64,000 nucleotides of DNA from the NCBI GenBank assembly GCA_963930055.1, contig CAWVKS010000005.1, positions 1-64,000 on the forward strand. The letters are read 5' to 3'. Position numbers and translations under genes: made by a program. Under the pieces are notes generated by a model. The model did not search any database and was not told where the DNA came from. It worked only from the letters and a program-made list of their open reading frames with translations. Origin of the DNA: Pullichristensenella sp963930055 (lineage in GTDB: Bacteria > Bacillota > Clostridia > Christensenellales > Aristaeellaceae). Shown here piece after piece: positions 29,391-37,409 of this stretch; the first letter of the stretch is position 1, and each line of letters begins with the position of its first letter.

Positions 29391-29858
29391 TCAAGATAAC
29401 GGTTGGATAACTGTATGCTCGTCCGTCCCTGCCTTGTGGAAGCGGTCTGCAATATAGCAGGCGTGCGAGCAATACCGGCGATGGCCGTTTCCATACGCCT
29501 GAAATGTCTTTCCGCAGCAGGCGCAGGTCCTGAAATAGGTCGCCGCATCGCCGTGATGAAACGCCTCGGGGTGTTTTGCCCACCACGCGCGGCGGCAGGC
29601 GTCGCTGCAGAATCTTCTGCGCCGGCCTCGCGGGGGCTGGGCGATGGGCTTGCCGCAGGCAGGGCAGCAGGGCGTGTTTTCCTGCGCGTCATTGCCTGCA
29701 GCCCTCTGATCTCCATCCAGCCCGTGCCGCTTGCAGAAGTATCGCACGGTATCGCGTTCCAGTCCCACAGCGGCGGCGATGGCCCGGTAGCCTGCACCCC
29801 TGGCGCGCGCTTCACGGATCGTCCGTTCCTGCGCCGGGGTGAGCCTTACGCCTCCCAC
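29391..29858 (-). CDS. HTH plus zinc-finger DNA-binding protein
   Basis: The 155-residue protein has an N-terminal sigma/resolvase-like HTH (LTPAQERTIREARARGAGYR, AIAAAVGLERDTVRYFCKRH). Two Cys clusters follow: CCPACGKPI ... FCSDACRRAWW and CACCGKTF ... RYCSHACY, both of the FCS.xC..xxW zinc-finger type seen in Clostridia phages. It overlaps the SAM synthetase gene by 13 bases, suggesting co-regulation. Probably a transcriptional regulator; target unknown. Confidence 0.75.
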   Translation of the reverse strand: MGGVRLTPAQERTIREARARGAGYRAIAAAVGLERDTVRYFCKRHGLDGDQRAAGNDAQENTPCCPACGKPIAQPPRGRRRRFCSDACRRAWWAKHPEAFHHGDAATYFRTCACCGKTFQAYGNGHRRYCSHACYIADRFHKAGTDEHTVIQPLS

Positions 29859-30892
29859 GGCAGGCCCGCCTTCCCGAAGTGCCCGTAGGCGGAGACGCGG
29901 TTGTAATCCACATCCTTCAGGCCAAGGCCTTCAATGATTCCGCCGGGCGTGAGGTCGTAGCGGCTGTTGATGTGCCGGAGGATCACATGCGGCGGCTCGC
30001 GGTTGGTGCCGAAAAACTGCGCGGAAACAGAAATGGGCGCGGCTATCCCAATGGCGTAGGCCAGCTGCACTTCACAGCGCAGCGCCAACCGTTCCCGCAC
30101 GATATCGCAGGCGATCTTCCGCGCCATGTACGCGGCGGAGCGGTCCACCTTGGTGGGGTCCTTGCCGGAGAGCGCCCCGCCCCCGCTGCGGCACACGCCG
30201 CCATAGGTATCGGCGACGATCTTCCTGCCGGTCACGCCGGTGTCGGCGTAGCTGCCGCCGCGCACAAAGCGGCCCGTGGGGTTGACCAGCGCACGGAAAT
30301 CATGGTTCAGGCCGTAGGCGTCCGCCACATCGTCCATGACGGAGCGCACGAGTTCGTAGATCTCCCGCTGCCCGGCATAGGCATGATGCTGGGTGCTGAT
30401 GAGAAAAGTGTGGATGCGCCGGCCGCAGTAGTCGAAGGTGACCTGGCTCTTGGCGTCAGGAAGCAGCAGCGGCGAATGGCGGTCGCGCAGCAGCTCCAGC
30501 GCACGGGTGGCCACAGCGAAGGGCAGCGGCAGCATCTCCGGCGTCTCGTTGGTCGCGTAGCCAAACATCAGCCCCTGGTCGCCAGCGCCGCCGCGGTCCA
30601 CGCCCATGGCGATGTCACGGCTCTGGCAGGTGACCAGCGAGTTGACGACATAGGCTTCAGGATCGGGGTCGCCAACGCGCCTCAGTACTTCGCGGCACAG
30701 GACCTCATAATCGGGCGCATGTGTGGAAGTGATCTCGCCGGCGATGAAGATCATGCAGTCCTTGATCATACACTCCACGGCGACGCGGCTGTCGCGGTCG
30801 TGGCGGAGGCAGTCGGTGACGATAGCGTCGGCGATCTGGTCGCAGATCTTGTCCGGGTGCCCGGCTGAGACCTGTTCGCTGGTGAATAGCAT
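29846..30892 (-). CDS. metK: S-adenosylmethionine synthetase, phage copy
   Basis: The 348-residue enzyme has FTSEQVSAGHPDKICDQIAD, then GGAGDQGLMFGYATNET, NPTGRFVRGG and DTYGGVCRSGGGALSGKDPT: the ATP- and phosphate-binding motifs of SAM synthetase are intact. It makes SAM from methionine and ATP. It is shorter than typical cellular MetK (about 380-400), as is usual for phage copies. The ATG at 30892 has GGAGG 8 bases upstream. A terminator-like hairpin lies between promoter region and start. It probably feeds the methyltransferase at 22530. Confidence 0.93.
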   Translation of the reverse strand: MLFTSEQVSAGHPDKICDQIADAIVTDCLRHDRDSRVAVECMIKDCMIFIAGEITSTHAPDYEVLCREVLRRVGDPDPEAYVVNSLVTCQSRDIAMGVDRGGAGDQGLMFGYATNETPEMLPLPFAVATRALELLRDRHSPLLLPDAKSQVTFDYCGRRIHTFLISTQHHAYAGQREIYELVRSVMDDVADAYGLNHDFRALVNPTGRFVRGGSYADTGVTGRKIVADTYGGVCRSGGGALSGKDPTKVDRSAAYMARKIACDIVRERLALRCEVQLAYAIGIAAPISVSAQFFGTNREPPHVILRHINSRYDLTPGGIIEGLGLKDVDYNRVSAYGHFGKAGLPWEA

Positions 30893-30915
30893 GTGCGCGG
30901 CCTCCTTTCGCGGCA

Positions 30916-30946
30916 AAGAAAATGCCCCCGCGGGCGTCCGCGAGGG
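30916..30946 (-). terminator. Attenuator-like hairpin upstream of metK
   Basis: Minus strand CCCTCGCGG-ACGC-CCGCGGGGG (9 bp, one T-G pair) followed by CATTTTCTTTG. It ends upstream transcripts or attenuates metK. I see no known SAM riboswitch in 30950-31090. Confidence 0.6.
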
Positions 30947-31095
30947 CCAAACCATTTTTGCAGCATAAGCGTATCACATGTCAAGCCTGCACACAAGTGA
31001 TTTAAGGTGAACTAATGTGAATTTCCGTACACAATTTTTCGCAAAACAGTTGCCGGACTTTTCCGATGATGACGGCTATGAGGACGAGCATATTC

Positions 31096-32310
31096 TTAGT
31101 TCCACTCGTCCATCAAAAGGAAGTCGCGGATATTTCGGTGCTTGATACCATTGCGGCTCATGTCAAACTCGTCGAGCGAAACAACATACTTCGGGAAGTT
31201 ATCGCGAACGGGATCATAAGCTCCAAACTCCCGGGCAATGGTCTCCTCCGATGCAAGGAGGTACGCCACCTGAACATACAGCTTCTCTCCGCGCTTGTCG
31301 CACACGAAGTCGATCTCCTTGCCTCCGATCCTGCCAACGGTCACTTCGTACCCTCTTCTCAGCAGTTCCAGATAGACAATGTTTTCAAGGATCAGGTTGA
31401 TGTCCTTCGTGTTGCCCCCGAACACCGCTTCGCGGATGCCGTGGTCGGCAATATAGTATTTCTCGTTGGAGGCGAGGATCTGCTTGCCTTGCAAGTCTTC
31501 GCGCTTCACTTGATAGAACAGATAAGCATCACAGCAGTACTTGATGTAGTTCAGGATCGTCTCCGGCGCTACGGTGCGCTGCTCGTTTTTGAGGAACTTT
31601 GCAAGCGAAGTCGCTGAGAAGGTCGTGCCAACATTCGCCATGACATAAGCGGTGATGCGCTCCAGCAAGTCCACATCACGGATCTTGTTTCGCTTCATGA
31701 TGTCTTTGAGCTGCACCGAGTTGAACAGATCGTGGAGATACTGCCTGGACGGCTCATCGGCAAAGCGAAGGTTGGCAAGGTAAGGCATACCGCCGGACAG
31801 CAAGTACTTCTGGAAGGCTTTCTGCATCGGTTCATTCGGCGCGATCGGGCGGTACAGTTTCAAAAACTCCGCGAAGGAGAACGGATAGATCACAAACTCG
31901 ACATAGCGCCCGCCCAGACAGGTCGCAAGCTCGCCGGACAGCAGTTTGGCGTTGGAGCCGGTAATATAGATGTCGCAGTCAAGCGAAACGCGCAGGGAGT
32001 TGACGCATTTCTCCCAATCCTTCACTTCCTGGATCTCGTCGAAGAAGAGATAAACCTTGCCGTCCATTTCGGCGGCTTTTGCCGTAATCTCATCATGCAA
32101 AGCCTTCGCGGTTTGCAGATGGGAATAGCGCATATCTTCAAAATTGATCGAGATAAACTGAGACGGATCAACGCCGGACTCCATAAGCTCCTGTTTTACA
32201 AGCTCCAACATGACCGACTTTCCGCAGCGGCGAATACCGGTCATGACTTTGATGAGTTCCGAACCAATGAAAGGACGGATGCGGCTCATATACAATTCGC
32301 GTTTGATCAT
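31096..32310 (-). CDS. AAA ATPase with DUF4143 domain
   Basis: The 404-residue protein has Walker A TGIRRCGKSVML (about residues 24-35), Walker B VYLFFDEIQEV, YITGSNAKLLSGELATCLGG and a C-terminal PD-(D/E)XK-like DUF4143 part (GGKEIDFVCDKRGEKLYVQV). These AAA_14/DUF4143 proteins are common in bacterial and archaeal chromosomes, often in variable copy number; function is unknown and may involve nucleic acid processing. Codon use is less GC-rich than the neighbours (more A/T third positions), suggesting separate acquisition. The start at 32310 is chosen over 32334 because GGGAG lies 11 bases upstream. Confidence 0.85.
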   Translation of the reverse strand: MIKRELYMSRIRPFIGSELIKVMTGIRRCGKSVMLELVKQELMESGVDPSQFISINFEDMRYSHLQTAKALHDEITAKAAEMDGKVYLFFDEIQEVKDWEKCVNSLRVSLDCDIYITGSNAKLLSGELATCLGGRYVEFVIYPFSFAEFLKLYRPIAPNEPMQKAFQKYLLSGGMPYLANLRFADEPSRQYLHDLFNSVQLKDIMKRNKIRDVDLLERITAYVMANVGTTFSATSLAKFLKNEQRTVAPETILNYIKYCCDAYLFYQVKREDLQGKQILASNEKYYIADHGIREAVFGGNTKDINLILENIVYLELLRRGYEVTVGRIGGKEIDFVCDKRGEKLYVQVAYLLASEETIAREFGAYDPVRDNFPKYVVSLDEFDMSRNGIKHRNIRDFLLMDEWN

Positions 32311-32631
32311 GGGTCTCACAGCTCCCTTTCTCATAGCTGATCATAGTATAGCGCACTTACGTCTGAAACGCAACAGTAAAAATCGATATTATTAGATTCA
32401 ACTGATAAAATATGTATTTCGACACGGTTCGTCAGTTGCGGTATGAAGACAGGAGGGGTATCCTGCGCACCTGTGTCCTGAAGGAGTGCCGCGACGTCAT
32501 CCAACGAAAGAACGCAGCACTGAAGCCGGCGTCGGATCGTTCTTCCGCCATCGCGGTATGCGCAGACCTGCCGCTCCCCGGGGATAAGGATGTGGAGCGA
32601 CCGGAGATATTGACGGTGCACTCGCACAGCC
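32311..32631. other. Intergenic stretch without a supported gene
   Basis: Open frames exist on both strands (for example 32331-32651 minus and one from 32412 plus), but neither has a ribosome binding site or recognisable domain. The AT-rich part 32340-32420 could hold the promoter of the DUF4143 gene. I see no repeat or tRNA. Confidence 0.5.
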
Positions 32632-32667
32632 AAAAACCACCTCGCCGACACTTTATCGGCGAGGTGG
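32632..32667 (-). terminator. Strong terminator at the end of the replication operon
   Basis: Minus strand CCACCTCGCCGA and TCGGCGAGGTGG form a perfect 12 bp stem with a 7-base loop, followed by TTTTT. It lies 5 bases after the stop of the DUF1492 gene. Confidence 0.9.
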
Positions 32668-32672
32668 CCTGT

Positions 32673-33101
32673 TTATGCGATGCCTTCCTTTTCGCGCAGC
32701 AGCTTGTCGGCTACTTCCAACGCCCGCTCATGCCTGCTGAGCACCCACCGGCGGCTGTAATGCAACTCTTCGGCGATCCGGTCCCAGTTCATAAAGCACA
32801 GGTACCGTTTTTCCAGGATCAGGCGGTATGTTTCGTTGTGTACCCGGTCGATCAGCTTCCCGATCTCTATCTTTGTGTCCACGAGCGTGTCGATCTGCCT
32901 GTTCAGTTCCTCTTCGGCCTCCATCAGGCGGAGGATGGAATCCTCCAGGGAAGAAACATTGCGCGTGCGGGAGACTGCCTCCCCGCCGTAGGCCTGGGTC
33001 ACCTTCTGCGTCAGGCAGCGCAGGGATTCGATCTGCTGGAGCTTGCTGTTGATCCGTTGATCGAGCCGGTAGGCCTGCCCGAGAAACTCTTTTGCTGTCA
33101 T
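32673..33101 (-). CDS. DUF1492-type late transcription activator
   Basis: The 142-residue protein starts MTAKEFLGQAYRLDQRINSK, has a coiled-coil middle (LEDSILRLMEAEEELNRQID) and a sigma-70 region 4-like HTH at the end (YLCFMNWDRIAEELHYSRRW, VLSRHERALEVADKLL). This family (DUF1492, related to ArpU/RinA activators) is placed at the end of early operons and just before the packaging module in Clostridia phages, where it likely turns on late genes. The ATG at 33101 has GGAGG upstream and overlaps the helicase gene by 4 bases. Confidence 0.88.
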   Translation of the reverse strand: MTAKEFLGQAYRLDQRINSKLQQIESLRCLTQKVTQAYGGEAVSRTRNVSSLEDSILRLMEAEEELNRQIDTLVDTKIEIGKLIDRVHNETYRLILEKRYLCFMNWDRIAEELHYSRRWVLSRHERALEVADKLLREKEGIA

Positions 33102-34447
33102 CTTGCACCTCCGATCTGTGCCCTGACCGCGCGGATCAGCGCGGCCTGTCCCATGTCCTTGCGCTCCAGCGCCCGCATCACGTCCTCGTCGTGCGTGCCT
33201 CTGGCAATGATGTGGCGGATGACCACCGTCTGGCTTCTCTGCCCCTGCCGCCACAGCCGCGCGTTCGTCTGCTGATACAGTTCCAGGGACCACGTCGGCG
33301 TGAACCAGATGAGCGTCGAGCCGCCCTCCTGCAGGTTGAGGCCATGGCCCGCCGAGGCCGGGTGGATCAGCCCCACGGCGATCTTCCCCGCGTTCCAGTC
33401 GGCGATGTCCCGCGCCGTGGCGATGGGGCGGGCGTCGAAGCGCTCGCGGATGCGCTCGAGGTCGTGCCTGTACCAGTAGGCCACCAGCAGCGGCTTGCCG
33501 GTGGCCGCTTCGATCAGGTCTTCCAGCGCGTCGAGCTTGCGCTCGTGGAAGCGGAGTACCTGTTTGTCCTCCCCATACACCGCGCCGCCCGCCAGCTGCA
33601 GCAACTTCCCCGACAGCGCCGCGGCATTGGCCGCGTCCACCTCGCCGCTGTCCAGCTTCAGCACCAGCTCCCGCTTCAGCGTGTCGTACAGCTTTTGCTC
33701 CTTTGCACTCAGACACACCTCCACGCGGCTGCTGACCAGTTCCGGCATCCGCAGGTGGTCGGCGGCCTTCATGGACACGCAGATGTCGCCGATGCGCCGG
33801 TAGATCTCCGCCTCCGCGCCGGGGCGGGGTTTGTAGGTAAACACCTGTTGGGCGCTGCGCTTGTCGGGAAGGAAATACTGCTCGCGGAAGTGGGTGACGA
33901 AGCGCCCGAGGCGCTTGCCCATATCGAGCAGATAGATCTGCGGCCACAGGTCGATGAGCGTGTTCGGCGCGGGCGTTCCCGTAAGGCCGATGACCCGCCT
34001 GCACAGGGAGCGTACCTTCTTCAGCGCCCGGAACCTCTGCGCCTTGCTGCTTTTGAACGAGGACAGTTCGTCGATCACCAGCGCGTCGAAGTCCCAGTGA
34101 TGATTCTCCACCAGCCACGCCACGTTCTCCCGGTTGATGATATACAGCATCGCTTTTTTGCCCAGAGCCGCCCGCCGCTGTTTCTCCGTGCCCAGCACCA
34201 GCGAACAGGTCAGCCCCTTGAGATGGTCCCACTTGGCGATCTCGGCGGGCCAGGTATCCTCCGCCACGCGCTTGGGCGCAATGACCAGCACGCGCGCGAT
34301 GTCGAAGCGGTCCAGCAGCAATTCCCACAGTGCCGTCAACGTGATGACGCTCTTGCCGAGGCCCATATCGAGGATCAGTCCGCAGTATGGGTGTGTCAGG
34401 ACGAAGTCCGTGGCGTATGCCTGATAGTCATGGGGCCTGTATTTCAT
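33098..34447 (-). CDS. SNF2/DEAD-box phage helicase
   Basis: The 449-residue protein has the SF2 motifs: HDYQAYATDFVL (Q-like motif), DMGLGKSVITLTAL (Walker A, residues 27-40), VIDELSSFK (motif II), LTGTPAPNTLIDLWPQIY (motif III), and in lobe 2 VGLIHPASAGHGLNLQEGG and NARLWRQGQRSQTVV (motifs V and VI, Q-x-x-R-x-x-R replaced by a related pattern). It probably remodels DNA during phage replication or recombination. The ATG at 34447 has GGAGG 8 bases upstream and overlaps the VRR-NUC gene by 20 bases. Confidence 0.92.
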   Translation of the reverse strand: MKYRPHDYQAYATDFVLTHPYCGLILDMGLGKSVITLTALWELLLDRFDIARVLVIAPKRVAEDTWPAEIAKWDHLKGLTCSLVLGTEKQRRAALGKKAMLYIINRENVAWLVENHHWDFDALVIDELSSFKSSKAQRFRALKKVRSLCRRVIGLTGTPAPNTLIDLWPQIYLLDMGKRLGRFVTHFREQYFLPDKRSAQQVFTYKPRPGAEAEIYRRIGDICVSMKAADHLRMPELVSSRVEVCLSAKEQKLYDTLKRELVLKLDSGEVDAANAAALSGKLLQLAGGAVYGEDKQVLRFHERKLDALEDLIEAATGKPLLVAYWYRHDLERIRERFDARPIATARDIADWNAGKIAVGLIHPASAGHGLNLQEGGSTLIWFTPTWSLELYQQTNARLWRQGQRSQTVVIRHIIARGTHDEDVMRALERKDMGQAALIRAVRAQIGGAR

Positions 34448-34709
34448 CCAGCACACCTCCGATCTGCTCCACGCCGTCTACGACGAACACCCTGAACCCC
34501 AGCCGCTCGAGCTGCTCCCTGCGCCGGCGCTGCAAGGGACGTAGCGTTTTTCCCGGCGCTTTCAGCTCCACAAAGGCCATGCGGCCCCGGGGCAGGAGCG
34601 TCAGCCGGTCAGGTGCGCCGTCCCAGCCGGGGGAGATAAATTTCAGGCAGAGGCCGCCCTGCGTTTTTACCGCCGATGCCAGCCTCCGCTCGATCCGTGA
34701 TTCCCGCAT
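34428..34709 (-). CDS. VRR-NUC domain nuclease
   Basis: The 93-residue protein starts MRESRIERRLASAVKTQGGL and has WDGAPDRLTLLPRGRMAFVE, then LKAPGKTLRPLQRRRREQLE. The G-x-PDR ... VELK pattern is the PD-(D/E)XK core of stand-alone VRR-NUC nucleases, which act on branched DNA. Pairing with an SNF2 helicase is standard in this phage group. GGAGG precedes the ATG at 34709. Confidence 0.92.
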   Translation of the reverse strand: MRESRIERRLASAVKTQGGLCLKFISPGWDGAPDRLTLLPRGRMAFVELKAPGKTLRPLQRRRREQLERLGFRVFVVDGVEQIGGVLDEIQAP

Positions 34710-34769
34710 TTGTACACCTCCTCGATCTCTCAGACCATCCGCGGTCAAGTCATGGAGTGGAGCCAAGTT

Positions 34770-34794
34770 GGTAAGGGGGGTTTTACCCCTTACC
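34770..34794. repeat. Perfect 9 bp hairpin upstream of the VRR-NUC gene
   Basis: GGTAAGGGG-N7-CCCCTTACC. It lies 60 bases upstream of the VRR-NUC start in a 248-base intergenic region (34710-34957) that also contains the larger inverted repeat at 34878-34943 and short direct repeats CTTAC/TTACTTAC between 34790 and 34840. The region is a candidate regulatory or replication site. Confidence 0.5.
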
Positions 34795-34877
34795 TACTTT
34801 GCTCACTCCTTGACAGCCTTCCTTGCTTACTTACTTGATTTCTATATAAGGCCAATACGTGCAAAGTGCGCAGCCGC

Positions 34878-34943
34878 AAAGGGCGGTTTTTCCTTTAAGC
34901 AGGTATTGCGGTATCTTCGGCAGCAAAGGAAAAACCGCCCTTT
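34878..34943. repeat. Perfect 19 bp inverted repeat with 28-base centre
   Basis: Left arm AAAGGGCGGTTTTTCCTTT (34878-34896) and its exact reverse complement (34925-34943). It sits 15 bases after the stop codon of the primase/helicase gene. It lacks a terminal T-run, so it is not a classical terminator. It may be a 3'-end stabilising hairpin, a replication structure or a minimal mobile palindrome. Confidence 0.7.
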
Positions 34944-34958
34944 AAGTGTGGACGTTCA

Positions 34959-36947
34959 TCACGCTTTTCTGTGCGTGGTCTCGTCGAGCAGTGGACGTGT
35001 CTGCACCACGCCGTTGGTCACGACATAGTCTTCCCGGAATTCCTTCAGGTAGCGCCGCATCGTGTCGTAGGACACCTCGGCAAGCTCGGCAAGTTTCCGC
35101 ACCGTCACCGGCTCCCCCTTCGGCGCGGCCCTGAAAGCGTCGTCGAGCCGCTGGCGGCGGATCTCCGGCGTCGTGCGCCTCGAACTCAGCGCCAGGTTGG
35201 ACAGCGGGCTGCCGTCGGCCATGTACCCGCTCAGCTCGCCCTTCGTGTCCAGCGTGTGCAGCGGGTAGTCGAAGAAAAAGCTGATGGGGCGGATGGGCGG
35301 GAATTCCCGCAGCGACGCCTCCATACGCCACGCCGTGCGTGGGGAATCGAAGTCCTCCTCGATGATCACCGTCTCGCCGCCGTCCCCGTCCACCTCCGTC
35401 TGCCGGACCAATGGCCGCTTCAGTTCGATGATGTCGAGGATCGCGTCCGGGTCGCGCGAGAACACCCCGCTGCCCGAGGCCCGGTCCATGGCCTTCTTCC
35501 ACCCCTGCGTGCCCTTCGAGTGATGATGGCAGTAGATCGCCGACGCGCCCATCTCCGTGCAGATCTTGTCAAAGAGGTTGCAGAATGCGCCCATGTCGCT
35601 GGCATTGTTCTCATCGCCCGTGATCACCTTATAGATCGGGTCGATGATCACCGCCGAGAACGCCTCGCCCTTCATCCGCCGGATGAGCAGCGGCGCGAGC
35701 CTGTCCAGCGGCAGCGCGTGCCCGCGCAGGTTCCAGATGACGATGTTTTCGTCGTGCCGGCCTTCAATGCCCATCGCCCTGTAGATGGCGAGGAAACGCC
35801 CGATGCAGCTCGCCGGGTCGATCTCGAGGTTCATGTACAGCACCTTCCCCTGCCGGCAGGGGAAACCCAGCCACGGCCTGCCCTCGGCGATGGAGATCGC
35901 CAGCTCGATGAGCAGGAAACTCTTGGCCGCCTTGCTCGGCCCGGCGATCAGCGCCTTGTGCCCGCGCCGCAGCACGCCGGCGATCAGCTCCGGCGGCTTT
36001 TCGGGCGGCTCCTTCACGTCGCTCAGCGTGACCGGCTCCGGCAAAAGCGCCAGTTCCTCGGCGTACTCCAGCCACTCGCCCCACGAACGCCTGCCGATGT
36101 TCGTCGCCAGCAGCGTCTGCATTGTGCCGCCCCGCACCGCGCCCGGCATCCGGCTCAGCCGCGAGGGGTTCTTGTTGGCGTTGTCCACCGGGAAGCCACG
36201 CGCCTCCAGGAAGCGGAACAGGTAGTTGACGCGCTTCCGGTACTCCTGTTCGCCGGGCGCGTCGATGTGCACCACGGCATGGACGCTCTTACCTGCGGAG
36301 TCCACGAGGCAGGCGATGGGCAGTTCGTATTTGCGGTAAAAGCGCTCCTGTTCCTCCCTGGGCAGCGTGTCGGACTCGATGAGCACATAGCGGAAGGCGA
36401 CGACGTTTTTGTCCGCCTGCCCCTTGCCGTCCAGGGGGTTCATCCGTATCCACGCGCCGCACTCCGGGCGGTAGGGGCCAATGACCTCCTCGATGCTGCC
36501 GCACTGTTCCAGGCGTTCGATAAAGTCCGCCGCCTTCAGGGAGAGGTTGGTGTTGACGGGTTTGTACCGGCCGTGGCTGTCCGCCTTCACCTGTGTGGCA
36601 AAGCCCACGGTCTCCTCCGGCTGATAGAGCGTTTCGATATAGCGAGCGAGCATCCCGGCGGGCGTGGCATCCGTATCATCCGCAAAATCCGCGGCGGCGG
36701 AAAACCAGCCGTGCCTGCGGGCCAAAGCGAGTATGCTGCGCACGGTGACAGGGCGGGGCGCGCCCCGGAAGCCAGCCCAGCGGCGCCCGCAGTCGCCGGG
36801 GACGTAGCGGGGATCGTCCCGCGACCATTCGTCCCACACCTCGCACGCATAGCCCGCGTCCTTCAGCGCCATGCCGGTCTCCAGCCACTCGGCGTAACTG
36901 CACTCCCGGACGGGGACACAGCCCAGGGCCGAAAGCACCTCATCCAT
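34959..36947 (-). CDS. Primase-helicase (RepA/AAA_25-type) replication protein
   Basis: The 662-residue protein starts MDEVLSALGCVPVRECSYAE. Its N-terminal part carries a PriCT/BT4734-like primase-polymerase region (ALKDAGYACEVWDEW; YVLIESDTLPREEQERFYRK; SAGKSVHAVVHIDAPGEQEY; KNPSRLSRMPGAVR). Residues about 320-560 are a RecA-like helicase (ALIAGPSKAAKSFLLIELAI; AVIIDPIYKVITGDENNASD; IYCHHHSKGTQGWKKAM). A winged-helix C-terminus (TVRKLAELAEVSYDTMRRYL) follows. It should prime and unwind phage DNA. The ATG at 36947 has GGAGG upstream and overlaps the next gene by 8 bases. Confidence 0.9.
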   Translation of the reverse strand: MDEVLSALGCVPVRECSYAEWLETGMALKDAGYACEVWDEWSRDDPRYVPGDCGRRWAGFRGAPRPVTVRSILALARRHGWFSAAADFADDTDATPAGMLARYIETLYQPEETVGFATQVKADSHGRYKPVNTNLSLKAADFIERLEQCGSIEEVIGPYRPECGAWIRMNPLDGKGQADKNVVAFRYVLIESDTLPREEQERFYRKYELPIACLVDSAGKSVHAVVHIDAPGEQEYRKRVNYLFRFLEARGFPVDNANKNPSRLSRMPGAVRGGTMQTLLATNIGRRSWGEWLEYAEELALLPEPVTLSDVKEPPEKPPELIAGVLRRGHKALIAGPSKAAKSFLLIELAISIAEGRPWLGFPCRQGKVLYMNLEIDPASCIGRFLAIYRAMGIEGRHDENIVIWNLRGHALPLDRLAPLLIRRMKGEAFSAVIIDPIYKVITGDENNASDMGAFCNLFDKICTEMGASAIYCHHHSKGTQGWKKAMDRASGSGVFSRDPDAILDIIELKRPLVRQTEVDGDGGETVIIEEDFDSPRTAWRMEASLREFPPIRPISFFFDYPLHTLDTKGELSGYMADGSPLSNLALSSRRTTPEIRRQRLDDAFRAAPKGEPVTVRKLAELAEVSYDTMRRYLKEFREDYVVTNGVVQTRPLLDETTHRKA

Positions 36948-37398
36948 GGCGGACCTCCTCCATTTCCTCAGTAAAGTAGCGGATGGGCATCCCGCGCGTC
37001 TCGGCCTTGTAGATCTCCGCCGCCATGCCGCCGCTGATGCGCCTGCCGAACACCCACACTTCGGAACACTTCGCGAGCAGCACCGTGGCCATGTAGAGGC
37101 CGAGGTCGCGCTGCTTTGCGTCATTGTCGTCCATGAATTGGGGGAAGAACAGGTGTGCGGCAATGGGGATGCAGTCCTTCTGCACCGCGAAGCGGCAGTA
37201 GCGCCGGGCGTTCAGGACATTGGCCTTGACGTCGCCCGCGTAGGGCGAGCAGATGTAGACGATGGGGCGGTAGCGGGCGAGCCGGTCGCGGCGCTGTTTT
37301 TCCTTCTCTGCTTCCTTCGCCGGATCGGGGATGTTCTGGAACGCCAGATACGGCGTGGGATCGTGATAGCCCTCGTGGTTGAATCTGCTGATCTTCAT
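36940..37398 (-). CDS. Nucleoside 2-deoxyribosyltransferase-like (DUF4406/DUF7768) protein
   Basis: The 152-residue protein starts MKISRFNHEGYHDPTPYLAF. PIVYICSPYAGDVKANVLNA, RRYCRFAVQKDCIPIAAHLF and CSEVWVFGRRISGGMAAEIY are the conserved blocks of this Rossmann-like family related to nucleoside deoxyribosyltransferases. A role in nucleotide salvage or modification is possible. GGAG precedes the ATG at 37398. It is coupled to the primase-helicase gene. Confidence 0.85.
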   Translation of the reverse strand: MKISRFNHEGYHDPTPYLAFQNIPDPAKEAEKEKQRRDRLARYRPIVYICSPYAGDVKANVLNARRYCRFAVQKDCIPIAAHLFFPQFMDDNDAKQRDLGLYMATVLLAKCSEVWVFGRRISGGMAAEIYKAETRGMPIRYFTEEMEEVRHG

Positions 37399-37409
37399 GG
37401 TTTTTCTCC

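Noticed and set aside
30950..31095. SAM riboswitch upstream of metK
   Set aside because: I could not fit any known SAM riboswitch core; only a simple hairpin is seen.
32331..32651. 106-residue minus-strand gene between the DUF4143 and DUF1492 genes
   Set aside because: No ribosome binding site or domain, and it overlaps a strong terminator.
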